A DNA stretch of 64,000 bases. Source: Alistipes sp. GTDB taxonomy: Bacteria; Bacteroidota; Bacteroidia; Bacteroidales; Rikenellaceae. The notes under the pieces are model-generated. The model saw only the letters and a list, made by a program, of their open reading frames with translations. It ran no database searches and was not told the DNA's origin. A program made the position numbers and the translations under genes. Positions 54,410-61,669 of the stretch are shown here, one piece after another. The stretch lies in NCBI GenBank assembly GCA_017465575.1, contig JAFTVX010000029.1:1-64000 (forward strand), in the 5' to 3' direction. Every line of letters begins with the position of its first letter. Position 1 is the first letter of the stretch.

Positions 54410-55476
54410 CTCTCTCTATTTATTATAGGTATTACTAATTCTACTCTGTAAATATCGTCGTTGTCATCATCGATGCGTAGCTTATAGTCGTTGTCGAAGA
54501 GGAGTTTCAGTCGGCGTGATATGTTCTTCAAGCCGATGCCACTGCTCTGCGATACGCGGGCGGGGTGGCGACTGTTTGTCACCGCACAACTCAACATCTT
54601 GCCGTAGGTGGTGATGTCGATATAGATAAACGACTGCTTGTCGTAGCTGATGCCGTGCTTAAAGGCATTCTCCACCAATACGATAAAGAGCAGTGGCGGA
54701 AGCTTAATCTTACGACAAATATTCATATCTGGGGTGTTGAGTTTGATGTTTACCTCGTCGATATAGCGGATGCGCATAAGCTCGATGTAGTTCTCCAAGA
54801 ATGTAACCTCCTTGTCGAGGGTGGTATATTGCTCGTCGGAGTCGTAGAGGATATGGCGCAACATACGCGATAGGTCCATAACGGACTTCTTTGCCATATC
54901 GCTGTCGAAGTCTATCATCGCGTGGATGTTGTTCAGCGTGTTCATCAGGAAGTGGGGGTTGATCTGATACTTCAGATACTCCATCTGTGTCTCGATGTTC
55001 TCGCGCTCCAAAACCGCCATTCGCTGGTCTACCTTGATGGCTCGGTAGTAGAGCTTAATCATCGTGTTCGCACCACCCATCATCACGCCGAAGAGTAGGT
55101 TCCAATACCACTCCAACTCCGTTAGTGATGCCTTGCTGCGAAGGTCGACATCGGACTGCCAGTAGCGGAAGTCAAGCACCTCGATAGTGCCGAATATAGC
55201 ACCTACGATAGCGAGCAGGGTAACAGCATACCACACATAGCGGTGGCGCAAAAGGAGAAATGGCGCAAGGATATAGTTATTGATAAGAAAGACAAGGAAG
55301 TATGGCGAAATCTTACCCCACGAAATAATCACATTGTCGAGGTTGTTAATCTCCTCGGACATAAGATGCGCATTCATAAAGGGGATAAGGAATATGGCAG
55401 CCCATACAAGACCATACACCATATTCTCACCCAAACTAAGATTCTTTAATCTATCTTGCCACTTCTGCCAATTCAT
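54403..55476 (-). CDS. LytS/YehU-type sensor histidine kinase
   Basis: 357 residues: four hydrophobic segments in the first 145, then a His_kinase domain with phospho-acceptor His175 in QINPHFLMNTLNNIHAMIDF and an ATPase domain (LFIVLVENAFKHGISY; SSGIGLKNISRRLKLLF). It pairs with the LytTR regulator just downstream. The ATG lies only 5 nt after a perfect -7 box, so the message is probably leaderless; a second Met at residue 19 is an alternative. Confidence 0.93.
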   Translation of the reverse strand: MNWQKWQDRLKNLSLGENMVYGLVWAAIFLIPFMNAHLMSEEINNLDNVIISWGKISPYFLVFLINNYILAPFLLLRHRYVWYAVTLLAIVGAIFGTIEVLDFRYWQSDVDLRSKASLTELEWYWNLLFGVMMGGANTMIKLYYRAIKVDQRMAVLERENIETQMEYLKYQINPHFLMNTLNNIHAMIDFDSDMAKKSVMDLSRMLRHILYDSDEQYTTLDKEVTFLENYIELMRIRYIDEVNIKLNTPDMNICRKIKLPPLLFIVLVENAFKHGISYDKQSFIYIDITTYGKMLSCAVTNSRHPARVSQSSGIGLKNISRRLKLLFDNDYKLRIDDDNDDIYRVELVIPIINRERW

Positions 55477-55481
55477 AAACG

Positions 55482-55512
55482 CAAATTTAATATTTTTGGG
55501 TAAATATTCAAA
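55482..55512 (-). promoter_or_regulatory. LytS/LytTR operon promoter
   Basis: Minus strand TTTG (55509-55512), 19 nt, TAAATTTG (55482-55489), a full consensus match. The ATG follows after 5 nt. Confidence 0.85.
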
Positions 55513-55563
55513 ATATCGAGCCGATTATTAAACATATACTGAGAAAACTCCAACAAAAAGCGC

Positions 55564-55571
55564 TATCTTTG
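55564..55571 (+). promoter_or_regulatory. -7 element (TATCTTTG) for the HAD gene
   Basis: TATCTTTG 16 nt before the ATG. No TTTG at -33. Leader at most about 10 nt. Confidence 0.5.
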
Positions 55572-55587
55572 TCATAAATTTCAAACT

Positions 55588-56250
55588 ATGCTTAAAGGAA
55601 TACTTTTCGATATGGACGGTGTCTTGGTCAATAACCTTGAGGTGCACCGTGCTGCCTTTGCCGAGTTCTTCCGTCGCTATGGCGTAGAGCGCTCGTTCGA
55701 TGAGTTGAGCCGTGTATTTGGCAAGGGCAACGATGATATTATGGGCGAGCTGATGCCAGCCGATGTTGTTGAGCGTGTAGGCATCCGAGAGTTGGGCTAC
55801 GAGAAGGAGGCGATATATCGTGAGCTTTATGCACCGATTATTACGCCCCAGCCTGGCTTGTTGGAGTTCTTGGCAGAGAGCGAGCGCGAGGGTTTGCGCT
55901 GTGCTGTTGGCTCGTCGGGCTATCGTGCTAATGTGGATTTTGTATTGGATAAGTGCCATATCGAGCGCTACTTCGAGGCGGCGGTTGCTGGTGACGAGGT
56001 TACTCGTTGCAAGCCCGACCCCGAGATATACCTTACGGCAGCTGCGAGGCTTGGTCTAAAGGCTGAGGAGTGCATCGTTTTTGAGGATGCCGAGGCGGGT
56101 ATTGAGGCGGCAAAGCGTGCTGGTATGAAGGTCGTGGCGTTGGCGACAACATTCTCGCGTGAGTTCCTCGCAACAACCGATGCCGACCTTATTATCAACG
56201 ACTTCCGAGATATCGATGTAGCGACACTGCGTGCGCTTGTAGAGCGCTAA
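55588..56250 (+). CDS. HAD superfamily hydrolase, beta-phosphoglucomutase-like
   Basis: 220 residues, HAD subfamily IA with a helical cap. Motif I DMDGV with nucleophile Asp8 and acid/base Asp10; motif II SSG; motif III Lys in RCKPDPEIYL; motif IV FEDAEAGIEAA. Resembles beta-phosphoglucomutases and sugar-phosphate phosphatases; substrate unknown. Its last 4 nt overlap the convergent SDR gene. Confidence 0.9.
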   Translation: MLKGILFDMDGVLVNNLEVHRAAFAEFFRRYGVERSFDELSRVFGKGNDDIMGELMPADVVERVGIRELGYEKEAIYRELYAPIITPQPGLLEFLAESEREGLRCAVGSSGYRANVDFVLDKCHIERYFEAAVAGDEVTRCKPDPEIYLTAAARLGLKAEECIVFEDAEAGIEAAKRAGMKVVALATTFSREFLATTDADLIINDFRDIDVATLRALVER

Positions 56251-57038
56251 ACACGCTCTAATAGCTCGCGAATGGGCTTGATGCAGATAATGATATCGAG
56301 CACTCGGGCGGGCAGAATGGCGCAGATAGCGACCACAAGACGGGTGAAGAGTCCTGGTGTTAAGCGACGCTTGCCTCGCATCATCGCCCTAATGCCTCGC
56401 TTGGCAACAGCCTCTGGGCGCATAAGTACGCCGAGTGTGGATAGGCGGTTGCGCATCTTATCCGAGAGCTTGTAGAATGGGGTGTTGACCGCCCCAGGGA
56501 ATACGGCCGTAACGCTTACACCATAGCGGTGTAGTTCGTACCATAGCGCAAAGGCAAAGTTCTTCAAATATGCCTTCGTGGCGCTATAATGCGATATCGT
56601 GGGATAGGGTAGCCACGCAGTAGATGACGACATAATAAGGATACGACCCTTGCGACGGCGCTTCATCTCCTCACCGAAGTAGCGACAAAGGAGCGTTGTT
56701 GTGGTGCAGTGCAGGTCAATGATTGTGCTGAGGCGTTCGGGGGCGGTGTTCGTAAGTGTTGAGAATAGAAGCATACCTGCGTTAGAGATAAGTATCTCAA
56801 CCTCCCAGCCCTCGCTTTGGCAACGGTCGAAGAGCATCTTGGCCGACGAGCGCTCCGAAAGGTCGGCATAGATGGCATGTGCCTCGATGGCGTACTCCTT
56901 GGCAAGCATTGCTGTTGTGGCCTCCAACTCTGCGGGTTGGTTGCTCACGGCGATAATATTGTAGCCCATTCGGGCTAACTCCTTGGCGTAGCATAGGCCC
57001 ATGCCTGATGATGCGCCAGTAATCAATGCGTAACTCAT
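56247..57038 (-). CDS. short-chain dehydrogenase/reductase
   Basis: 263 residues. Cofactor motif TGASSGMG (7-14), NAG at 86-88, and catalytic Ser138, Tyr151 and Lys155 (YSATK). The C-terminus is hydrophobic (LFTRLVVAICAILPARVLDIIICI), suggesting membrane contact as in DltE/SDR-C types. Substrate unknown. The start must be at or near this ATG because the nucleotide motif begins at residue 7, yet it lies 4 nt after a perfect -7 box. Confidence 0.92.
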   Translation of the reverse strand: MSYALITGASSGMGLCYAKELARMGYNIIAVSNQPAELEATTAMLAKEYAIEAHAIYADLSERSSAKMLFDRCQSEGWEVEILISNAGMLLFSTLTNTAPERLSTIIDLHCTTTTLLCRYFGEEMKRRRKGRILIMSSSTAWLPYPTISHYSATKAYLKNFAFALWYELHRYGVSVTAVFPGAVNTPFYKLSDKMRNRLSTLGVLMRPEAVAKRGIRAMMRGKRRLTPGLFTRLVVAICAILPARVLDIIICIKPIRELLERV

Positions 57039-57042
57039 ACGG

Positions 57043-57073
57043 CAAAGTTAATAAAAATAGAGAAAATGGCAAA
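57043..57073 (-). promoter_or_regulatory. SDR promoter, -33 box inside the ybaK start
   Basis: Minus strand TTTG (57070-57073), 19 nt, TAACTTTG (57043-57050). The -33 box falls in the second and third codons of the divergent ybaK gene. Confidence 0.85.
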
Positions 57074-57554
57074 AAAGATAGATAAGACAAATGCTGCACG
57101 CCTCTTGGATAGGGCGAAGATTGAGTATGAGCTTGTGCCTTATACGGTCGATGAGAACAACCTCGCAGCTACGCATGTTGCCGAGGAGCTTGGCGAGGAT
57201 ATCGCTACGGTATTCAAGACCTTGGTGCTAAAGGGCGACCGCACAGGCCACTTTGTATGCGTAATACCAGGCGACAAGGAGGTGGATTTAAAGGCAGCAG
57301 CGCGTGTGTCGGGCAACAAGAAGGCCGACCTTATCGCTATGAAGGAGCTGCTTCCGACGACGGGCTATATTCGTGGCGGATGCTCGCCTATCGGTATGCG
57401 TAAGCCGTTTCCTACTTTCTTCCACTCGACAGCCCTCGACCACAAGAAGATATATATCAGTGCTGGTGTTCGAGGCTTGCAGATAGCGATAGCGCCTGCG
57501 AAGTTGATAGAGTTTGTGGGTGCATCGGTAGCGCTACTATGTGCCGACGAGTAG
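57066..57554 (+). CDS. ybaK: Cys-tRNA(Pro)/tRNA(Cys) deacylase, YbaK/EbsC family
   Basis: 162 residues, the YbaK length. Trans-editing hydrolase of mischarged Cys-tRNA(Pro). Lys51 in VFKTLVLKGD matches the essential YbaK Lys46; the GGCSPIGMRKPFPTFF loop carries the conserved glycines. The gene starts only 27 nt from the divergent SDR gene. Cytoplasmic. Confidence 0.93.
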   Translation: MAKKIDKTNAARLLDRAKIEYELVPYTVDENNLAATHVAEELGEDIATVFKTLVLKGDRTGHFVCVIPGDKEVDLKAAARVSGNKKADLIAMKELLPTTGYIRGGCSPIGMRKPFPTFFHSTALDHKKIYISAGVRGLQIAIAPAKLIEFVGASVALLCADE

Positions 57555-57599
57555 GCAGATAGGGTAAATATCATGTGTGCTTATCTGAAAAAAAATAGA

Positions 57600-57639
57600 A
57601 GAGGTCGACTTTACTCGAAAGTCGGCCTCTATCTTTTTT
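57600..57639 (+). terminator. ybaK terminator
   Basis: AGAGGTCGACTTT (57600-57612) with AAAGTCGGCCTCT (57618-57630), 13 bp with one wobble, then ATCTTTTTTG. It may also end the minus-strand gene at 57654. Confidence 0.9.
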
Positions 57640-57653
57640 GGAGATGCTGTCAA

Positions 57654-57935
57654 CTACTCGCAAACCTTGCTCAAGTCGCCAAACAAAGCCTCGAAGCTAT
57701 CAACCATATCACGGCGCAATGCTGCGTAGTGCTTCTTGGTGAGTGAGCGGTTCTTGGGCTCTGCGGGATTCATTGCCTTGTGGAACAAGAGGTTGCGAAG
57801 GTCAACGCTCTTCGCCATAAGCTCCACAATCTGCTCCTCCTTGTTGGGCTGCATAAAGGCTGCCATCTCGCAATCAAAAACAAACTCCTCCAAGCGGTAG
57901 TCAATCTCCTTCTTAAGTACTCGTAAATTTGCCAT
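57654..57935 (-). CDS. small uncharacterised protein
   Basis: 93 residues, charged, mostly helical, no signal peptide and no family I can name. Starts MANLRVLKKEIDYRLEEFVFDC; mid-part KSVDLRNLLFHKAMNP; ends FEALFGDLSKVCE. It is a real gene by its full-consensus promoter, clean start and terminator. I believe similar small proteins occur across Bacteroidales, but no function is known to me. Confidence 0.82.
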   Translation of the reverse strand: MANLRVLKKEIDYRLEEFVFDCEMAAFMQPNKEEQIVELMAKSVDLRNLLFHKAMNPAEPKNRSLTKKHYAALRRDMVDSFEALFGDLSKVCE

Positions 57936-57967
57936 AATTATAATAGTTTAGTTAATTTCTTAATACG

Positions 57968-57999
57968 CAAAGTTAATCAAACCTATTGTTATTTGCAAA
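57968..57999 (-). promoter_or_regulatory. promoter of the 93-residue gene
   Basis: Minus strand TTTG (57996-57999), 20 nt, TAACTTTG (57968-57975). Leader about 30 nt. Confidence 0.85.
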
Positions 58000-58034
58000 T
58001 TTTTGAGGAGAAATCTACCGTTTGTCGCTCGCAG

Positions 58035-58868
58035 TTAATTCTCCGATGCGCCGTAGTCGATGATTATGCCCTCCCATTCATCCACCATCTTGTGGCGGCG
58101 TTTGCGGTCGTGCTTCTTGTGATGCTTACCCTTGTTGTCATCTTTGTGATGTTTGTCGTGGTGCTTCTCCTCTGTTACCTCCTCGATGATGATTATCTCC
58201 TCGGGGCTGTATACTCGCTTGTCGGTTATATGGTCCTCGGTGTAGGTTACCGATACTACCGCACGGCGCATATCGGGCAGAATGTCGGTTGTTAGATACT
58301 TCCATGCCTCGCCCTCACGCTTTAGACGGTTGTCTACGACCATCGGTGCCTCGTTGCTGCTTACCATGCGCACTATCGCACCTCGGTTGTCGAGTTTCGA
58401 GTCCTCGATTGCGGGTGCTGTGGCGCTCCACTTCTCGACATTCGAGCTTATGGTGATGTTGCTCTCCTTGAGGTTGTAGCGCTCGGCTATCATCGTCGCT
58501 ATATGCTCGGCTCGTTCCTTAGCCAATGCCTCGTTCTTTGGCGTTGTGCCGTCGGGTGATGCGTAGCCCGTTACGGTGATGCTCTTTAGGTGCATCATCT
58601 TGTTGTCTTTCATGTCGTTGAATAGAGCATCGAGGGCTTTTAATTCGGTTGTGTTGTCCGAGAATGTGTCGCTTGGTGTCGATGAGTTTATGGCAAAGTG
58701 TATCTCATACTCCGCCTTGTGGGGCTTGTTGTCCTCGACGATGTATCGCTCTACGATATAGTCGCCCTCGCGCCATACCTCTACCAATGTTCGCTCAGGT
58801 TGCTGAGCATTGGCTGCCGATGCTAAAAGTATTGCACTGACCGCCGCAAAAATCAAATCTCTTTTCAT
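58035..58868 (-). CDS. OmpA-like periplasmic protein with His/Lys-rich tail
   Basis: 277 residues. Signal peptide (MKRDLIFAAVSAILLASAANA). Residues about 55-170 resemble an OmpA C-terminal domain (FAINSSTPSDTFSDNTTEL; ITVTGYASPDGTTPKNEALAKERAEHI), the type that binds peptidoglycan; Bacteroidales versions with the ASPDG loop are common. Residues about 232-258 are a charged stretch crowded with His, Lys and Asp (HHDKHHKDDNKGKHHKKHD), which could bind metal or polyanions. No beta-barrel precedes the domain. Confidence 0.85.
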   Translation of the reverse strand: MKRDLIFAAVSAILLASAANAQQPERTLVEVWREGDYIVERYIVEDNKPHKAEYEIHFAINSSTPSDTFSDNTTELKALDALFNDMKDNKMMHLKSITVTGYASPDGTTPKNEALAKERAEHIATMIAERYNLKESNITISSNVEKWSATAPAIEDSKLDNRGAIVRMVSSNEAPMVVDNRLKREGEAWKYLTTDILPDMRRAVVSVTYTEDHITDKRVYSPEEIIIIEEVTEEKHHDKHHKDDNKGKHHKKHDRKRRHKMVDEWEGIIIDYGASEN

Positions 58869-58964
58869 AGCTCAAAAATTATTGGTTATCCCAAATGCTT
58901 TCAAGAACTATGCCTGATGGAAGGAGCAGTCTGCACAACCATTGACCGTCCTCTAAACCTTGAG

Positions 58965-58985
58965 ATCTTTCGCTGCGATCAAGAT
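58965..58985. repeat. small dispersed-type hairpin
   Basis: ATCTT/AAGAT around TCG/CGA with a two-base bulge and loop CTG. The TTCGCTGCG(A)TCA(A)GATGACA pattern resembles short palindromes I remember scattered in gut-bacterial genomes. Confidence 0.5.
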
Positions 58986-59090
58986 GACACACTCTCTGTG
59001 GTCTCTCTGTTCTCTCTCTGCTCTCTCCCTGAAAACTCTCTGAACCCTCCCTGTCGGCAATGAGTTAAAATGTCCTTTCAGCGGAAGTTT

Positions 59091-59194
59091 CTAAAAACTA
59101 ACAACTAATAACTAAAAACTAAAAACTATTTCTCTCTTTGCTCTTTTTTTTCTACCTTTGTAGAAACTAATAACTAACAACTAACAACTAATAC
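59091..59194 (+). repeat. CTAANAA heptad arrays flanking a promoter
   Basis: Five CTAA[A/C/T]AA heptads at 59091-59128, then a T/C-rich spacer with TACCTTTG (59153-59160), then four more at about 59168-59194, ending 1-2 nt before the ATG at 59196. The downstream block would be nearly the whole 5' leader. Confidence 0.7.
59153..59160 (+). promoter_or_regulatory. -7 element (TACCTTTG) for the CD225-ispE pair
   Basis: TACCTTTG 35 nt before the ATG; no TTTG at -33 spacing (a CTTTG lies at 59136-59140, too close). Confidence 0.5.
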
Positions 59195-59195
59195 T

Positions 59196-59555
59196 ATGTC
59201 TGCTCGTACTTGTCCCGAATGTGGCGGTTTGGTGGCGTCGACCATCAACACTTGCCCCCATTGTGGTCACTTTATGGCTGGCGAAGGTCAGTCTCAGCAA
59301 AGCGCAATATCGGTCGAGAATCCCCACACAAGCATTGCGTGGTGCATTATCTCGGTATTGCTGTTTTGGCCCTTGGGCGTTATAGCCTTTATTTACTACT
59401 TTAAGTCGGACAATTGTTGGGAGAAGGGCGACCAAGCGGGTGCTGAGCGCAATGGCCGTGCGTCGTTACGCTTTGCCAAGTACTCGGTGTGGTTCCTGAT
59501 TATCACCATCTTGCTCGGCATAAGCATTCCGTTCTGCATCTTTAGCTTCTTGTAG
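59196..59555 (+). CDS. zinc-ribbon plus CD225/dispanin-like membrane protein
   Basis: 119 residues. N-terminal zinc ribbon with Cys6, Cys9, Cys20, Cys23 (CPECGG...CPHCG), a short Ser/Gln linker, then a two-segment membrane domain: NPHTSIAWCIISVLLFWPLGVIAFI, the loop NCWEKGDQAGAERNGRAS, and YSVWFLIITILLGISIPFC. The P-x4-W...FWPLG...GD..GA...S..A pattern is that of CD225/dispanin proteins, the family of eukaryotic IFITM. The bacterial role is unknown. It shares a transcript with ispE, 3 nt away. Confidence 0.85.
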   Translation: MSARTCPECGGLVASTINTCPHCGHFMAGEGQSQQSAISVENPHTSIAWCIISVLLFWPLGVIAFIYYFKSDNCWEKGDQAGAERNGRASLRFAKYSVWFLIITILLGISIPFCIFSFL

Positions 59556-59558
59556 CGT

Positions 59559-60365
59559 ATGCACATCAAAGCCAACTGCAAGATTAACCTTGGTCTCTTC
59601 GTTACGCGCAAGCGCCCCGACGGCTACCACGAACTCGAAACGGTGATGCTCCCCGTAAAGGGTCTGCACGACATCGTAGATGTCGAGCGCATTGAGGGCG
59701 AGGACATAGAGTTTCGTGGCGAGGGCATAATCGTAGACTGCGCACCCAGCGACAACCTCTGTGTGCGTGCCGCACGCCTTATGCAGGAGCGCTATGGCGT
59801 GGGTGGCGTAAGCATCACGCTCGATAAGCGTGTGCCCTTTGGTGCAGGCTTGGGCGGTGGCTCGGCAGATGCTACGGCGGTGATTGTTGCAATCAACGAT
59901 ATCTTCGATTTGGGCTTGACAAAGGTGGAGTTGGCATCGTTGGCTGCCGAGTTGGGTAGCGACACCGCCTACTTTGTCTACAACGATGCCGAGCTATGCA
60001 CAGGGCGTGGCGAGATAATGGAGCCAATAGCCGTGAATCTTGCCGGCAAGTGGCTGGTGGTGGTGAAGCCCGACGAGGGAGTATCGACGGCCGAGGCATA
60101 TCGTGGCGTAAAGCCTGCAATGCCCGAACGAGGTTTGCGTGAGCTGTTGGCAGAGCCGATAGAGTGTTGGCAGGGGAGTGTGAAGAATGACTTTGAGCCA
60201 CATATCTTCGAGGCGCATCCACGAATTAGGGCAATCAAGGAGTCGCTATTGGCGAGTGGTGCGCTCTATGCCTCGATGTCGGGTTCTGGCTCGGCGGTAT
60301 TCGGTATCTTTGCCGAGAAGCCGAACTTCACGACCGAGGATTTTGTGCATATTGAACAGCTATAA
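59559..60365 (+). CDS. ispE: 4-diphosphocytidyl-2-C-methyl-D-erythritol kinase
   Basis: ATP-dependent phosphorylation in the MEP isoprenoid pathway. 268 residues, GHMP kinase fold: Lys8 (ANCKINLGL), the ATP loop PFGAGLGGGSADAT (93-106), Asp135 (LGSDTAYF) and MSGSGSAVFGIF near the end. Slightly shorter than E. coli IspE (283). Convergent with the metallopeptidase gene, whose stop abuts this one. Confidence 0.95.
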   Translation: MHIKANCKINLGLFVTRKRPDGYHELETVMLPVKGLHDIVDVERIEGEDIEFRGEGIIVDCAPSDNLCVRAARLMQERYGVGGVSITLDKRVPFGAGLGGGSADATAVIVAINDIFDLGLTKVELASLAAELGSDTAYFVYNDAELCTGRGEIMEPIAVNLAGKWLVVVKPDEGVSTAEAYRGVKPAMPERGLRELLAEPIECWQGSVKNDFEPHIFEAHPRIRAIKESLLASGALYASMSGSGSAVFGIFAEKPNFTTEDFVHIEQL

Positions 60366-60935
60366 CTATCCCACGATACGGGGAATCTTGAAGGCCTTCA
60401 GCTCACGGTTGAAGGCTTTTTCGTTGCCTGCAACAAGGCTGTCGACAAGCGAATGAAATGCCGTGGAGTGGTTGTGGTGGCGAGTGTGGCAGAGCTCGTG
60501 GATGATGATATACTCGCGAAGATGCTCAGGCAAGAGCATAACGAAGAGCGAGATGCTGATACCATTGCGCCCGCTACACGAACCCCAACGGGTGTGAGCA
60601 GACGAGATGCGCAGCGAGGTATATCGAAAGCCGTGCAGTGATGCAAGGCGCTCGACGGCAGAGGGGATATATTGGCGAGCCTCACGGCGTAAGGCCTCGA
60701 CCTCGGCGGAGGAGATTGTGGGGTAGTTGATGGTGTGCTCACTTAGGCGTTGGCGAGTCTTTGTAATCCACTCCACTTTGCTCTCGGCAAAGGCTAAGGC
60801 TCGGCTGCGTGACGAGAAGATAGGGTAGCTTAGGCGCAGTGTGCCGTCGGGGCGTACAACAAGACGAATAGAGCGTGCACGCAACGAACGCACACACTCT
60901 ACTCTCCCCAAAATCTTATGTTCGACGACGGCCAT
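60366..60935 (-). CDS. YgjP-like (WLM/DUF45) metallopeptidase
   Basis: 189 residues. Zinc motif HELCH (His146, Glu147, His150) followed by NHSTAF with a candidate third His156, preceded by the family's TRWGSCSGRNGISISLFVMLLP. The N-terminus (VRSLRARSIRLVVRPDGTLRLSYP) is typical. No signal peptide. Function of the family is poorly known; YgjP members are sometimes found with DNA-metabolism or M48-like proteases. Overlaps the rlmB stop by one base. Confidence 0.92.
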   Translation of the reverse strand: MAVVEHKILGRVECVRSLRARSIRLVVRPDGTLRLSYPIFSSRSRALAFAESKVEWITKTRQRLSEHTINYPTISSAEVEALRREARQYIPSAVERLASLHGFRYTSLRISSAHTRWGSCSGRNGISISLFVMLLPEHLREYIIIHELCHTRHHNHSTAFHSLVDSLVAGNEKAFNRELKAFKIPRIVG

Positions 60936-61666
60936 TAGTCGCCAATGCGCTGACGCACAACCTCGAAGAGCATAATAGCTGCGGCTGCCGCAACATTCAA
61001 CGACTCGGTATGACCGATAAGCGGAATGGCGAGCTGCTCGTCGCAGAGCTTCAAGACCTCCTTCGAGATACCCTTATCCTCGGCACCCATAACGATAGCG
61101 GTGGGCTTGCGGAAGTCGGCATCGTAGAGGAGTTTGCGACTCTTCTCGGTAGCGGCGACAATCTGGAAGCCCTCGGCCTGCAACGCTTTAAGCGTGTTGC
61201 GGATAGAGCCTACACGGCAGACGGGGATATTCTGCAAAGCACCTGCCGATGAGCGGATAGCATCGCCATTGACGGGTGCAGAGTTCTTCAACGGGGTGAT
61301 AAGACCGTGAGCACCAGCACACTCTGCCGAGCGGGCGATACCGCCAAAGTTGCGGACATCCGTAACGCCATCAAAGACCACGATAAGGGGTGTCTCGTCC
61401 TCGGGAACGCGCTCCAAGATGTCGGTAAGCTCGACATAGTCGATGGCGGCAATCTGCGCCACTACGCCCTGATGGTTACCGCGAGTAAGGCGGTTGAGCT
61501 TCTCGATAGGCACCTCCTGCCAACGCAAGTGGTGGCGTGCCATAAGGTCTTTAAGGTCGTTCATCAGCTGTCCGTCGGCGCCCTTCTTGATGTAGATGCG
61601 CTCAATCTGCTTGCGAGCCTCGATAGCCTCGGCAACAGGGCGAATGCCAAAGATAATATTCTCCAT
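60935..61666 (-). CDS. rlmB: TrmH-family 23S rRNA (guanosine-2'-O-)-methyltransferase
   Basis: 243 residues, SPOUT fold with an N-terminal substrate-binding domain (IIFGIRPVAEAIEARKQIERIYI). Motif 1 VFDGVTDVRNFGGIARSAECAG, motif 2 MGAEDKGISKEVLKLCD, motif 3 PLIGHTESLNVAAAAAIMLFE. E. coli RlmB modifies G2251; the same target is inferred. It starts 3 nt after the ABC-F gene and is followed by the metallopeptidase gene with a one-base overlap. Confidence 0.92.
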   Translation of the reverse strand: MENIIFGIRPVAEAIEARKQIERIYIKKGADGQLMNDLKDLMARHHLRWQEVPIEKLNRLTRGNHQGVVAQIAAIDYVELTDILERVPEDETPLIVVFDGVTDVRNFGGIARSAECAGAHGLITPLKNSAPVNGDAIRSSAGALQNIPVCRVGSIRNTLKALQAEGFQIVAATEKSRKLLYDADFRKPTAIVMGAEDKGISKEVLKLCDEQLAIPLIGHTESLNVAAAAAIMLFEVVRQRIGD

Positions 61667-61669
61667 AAT

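Larger units (their letters stand above)
58869..59195. other. 327-nt intergenic region: dispersed hairpin, CT tract, heptad repeats
   Basis: Contains a hairpin of the GATCTTTCGCTGCGATC type (58965-58985), a CTCTCTG-rich pyrimidine tract (58989-59053), CTAANAA heptads (59091-59128 and 59165-59194) and a TACCTTTG -7 box (59153-59160). No credible gene. Confidence 0.65.
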
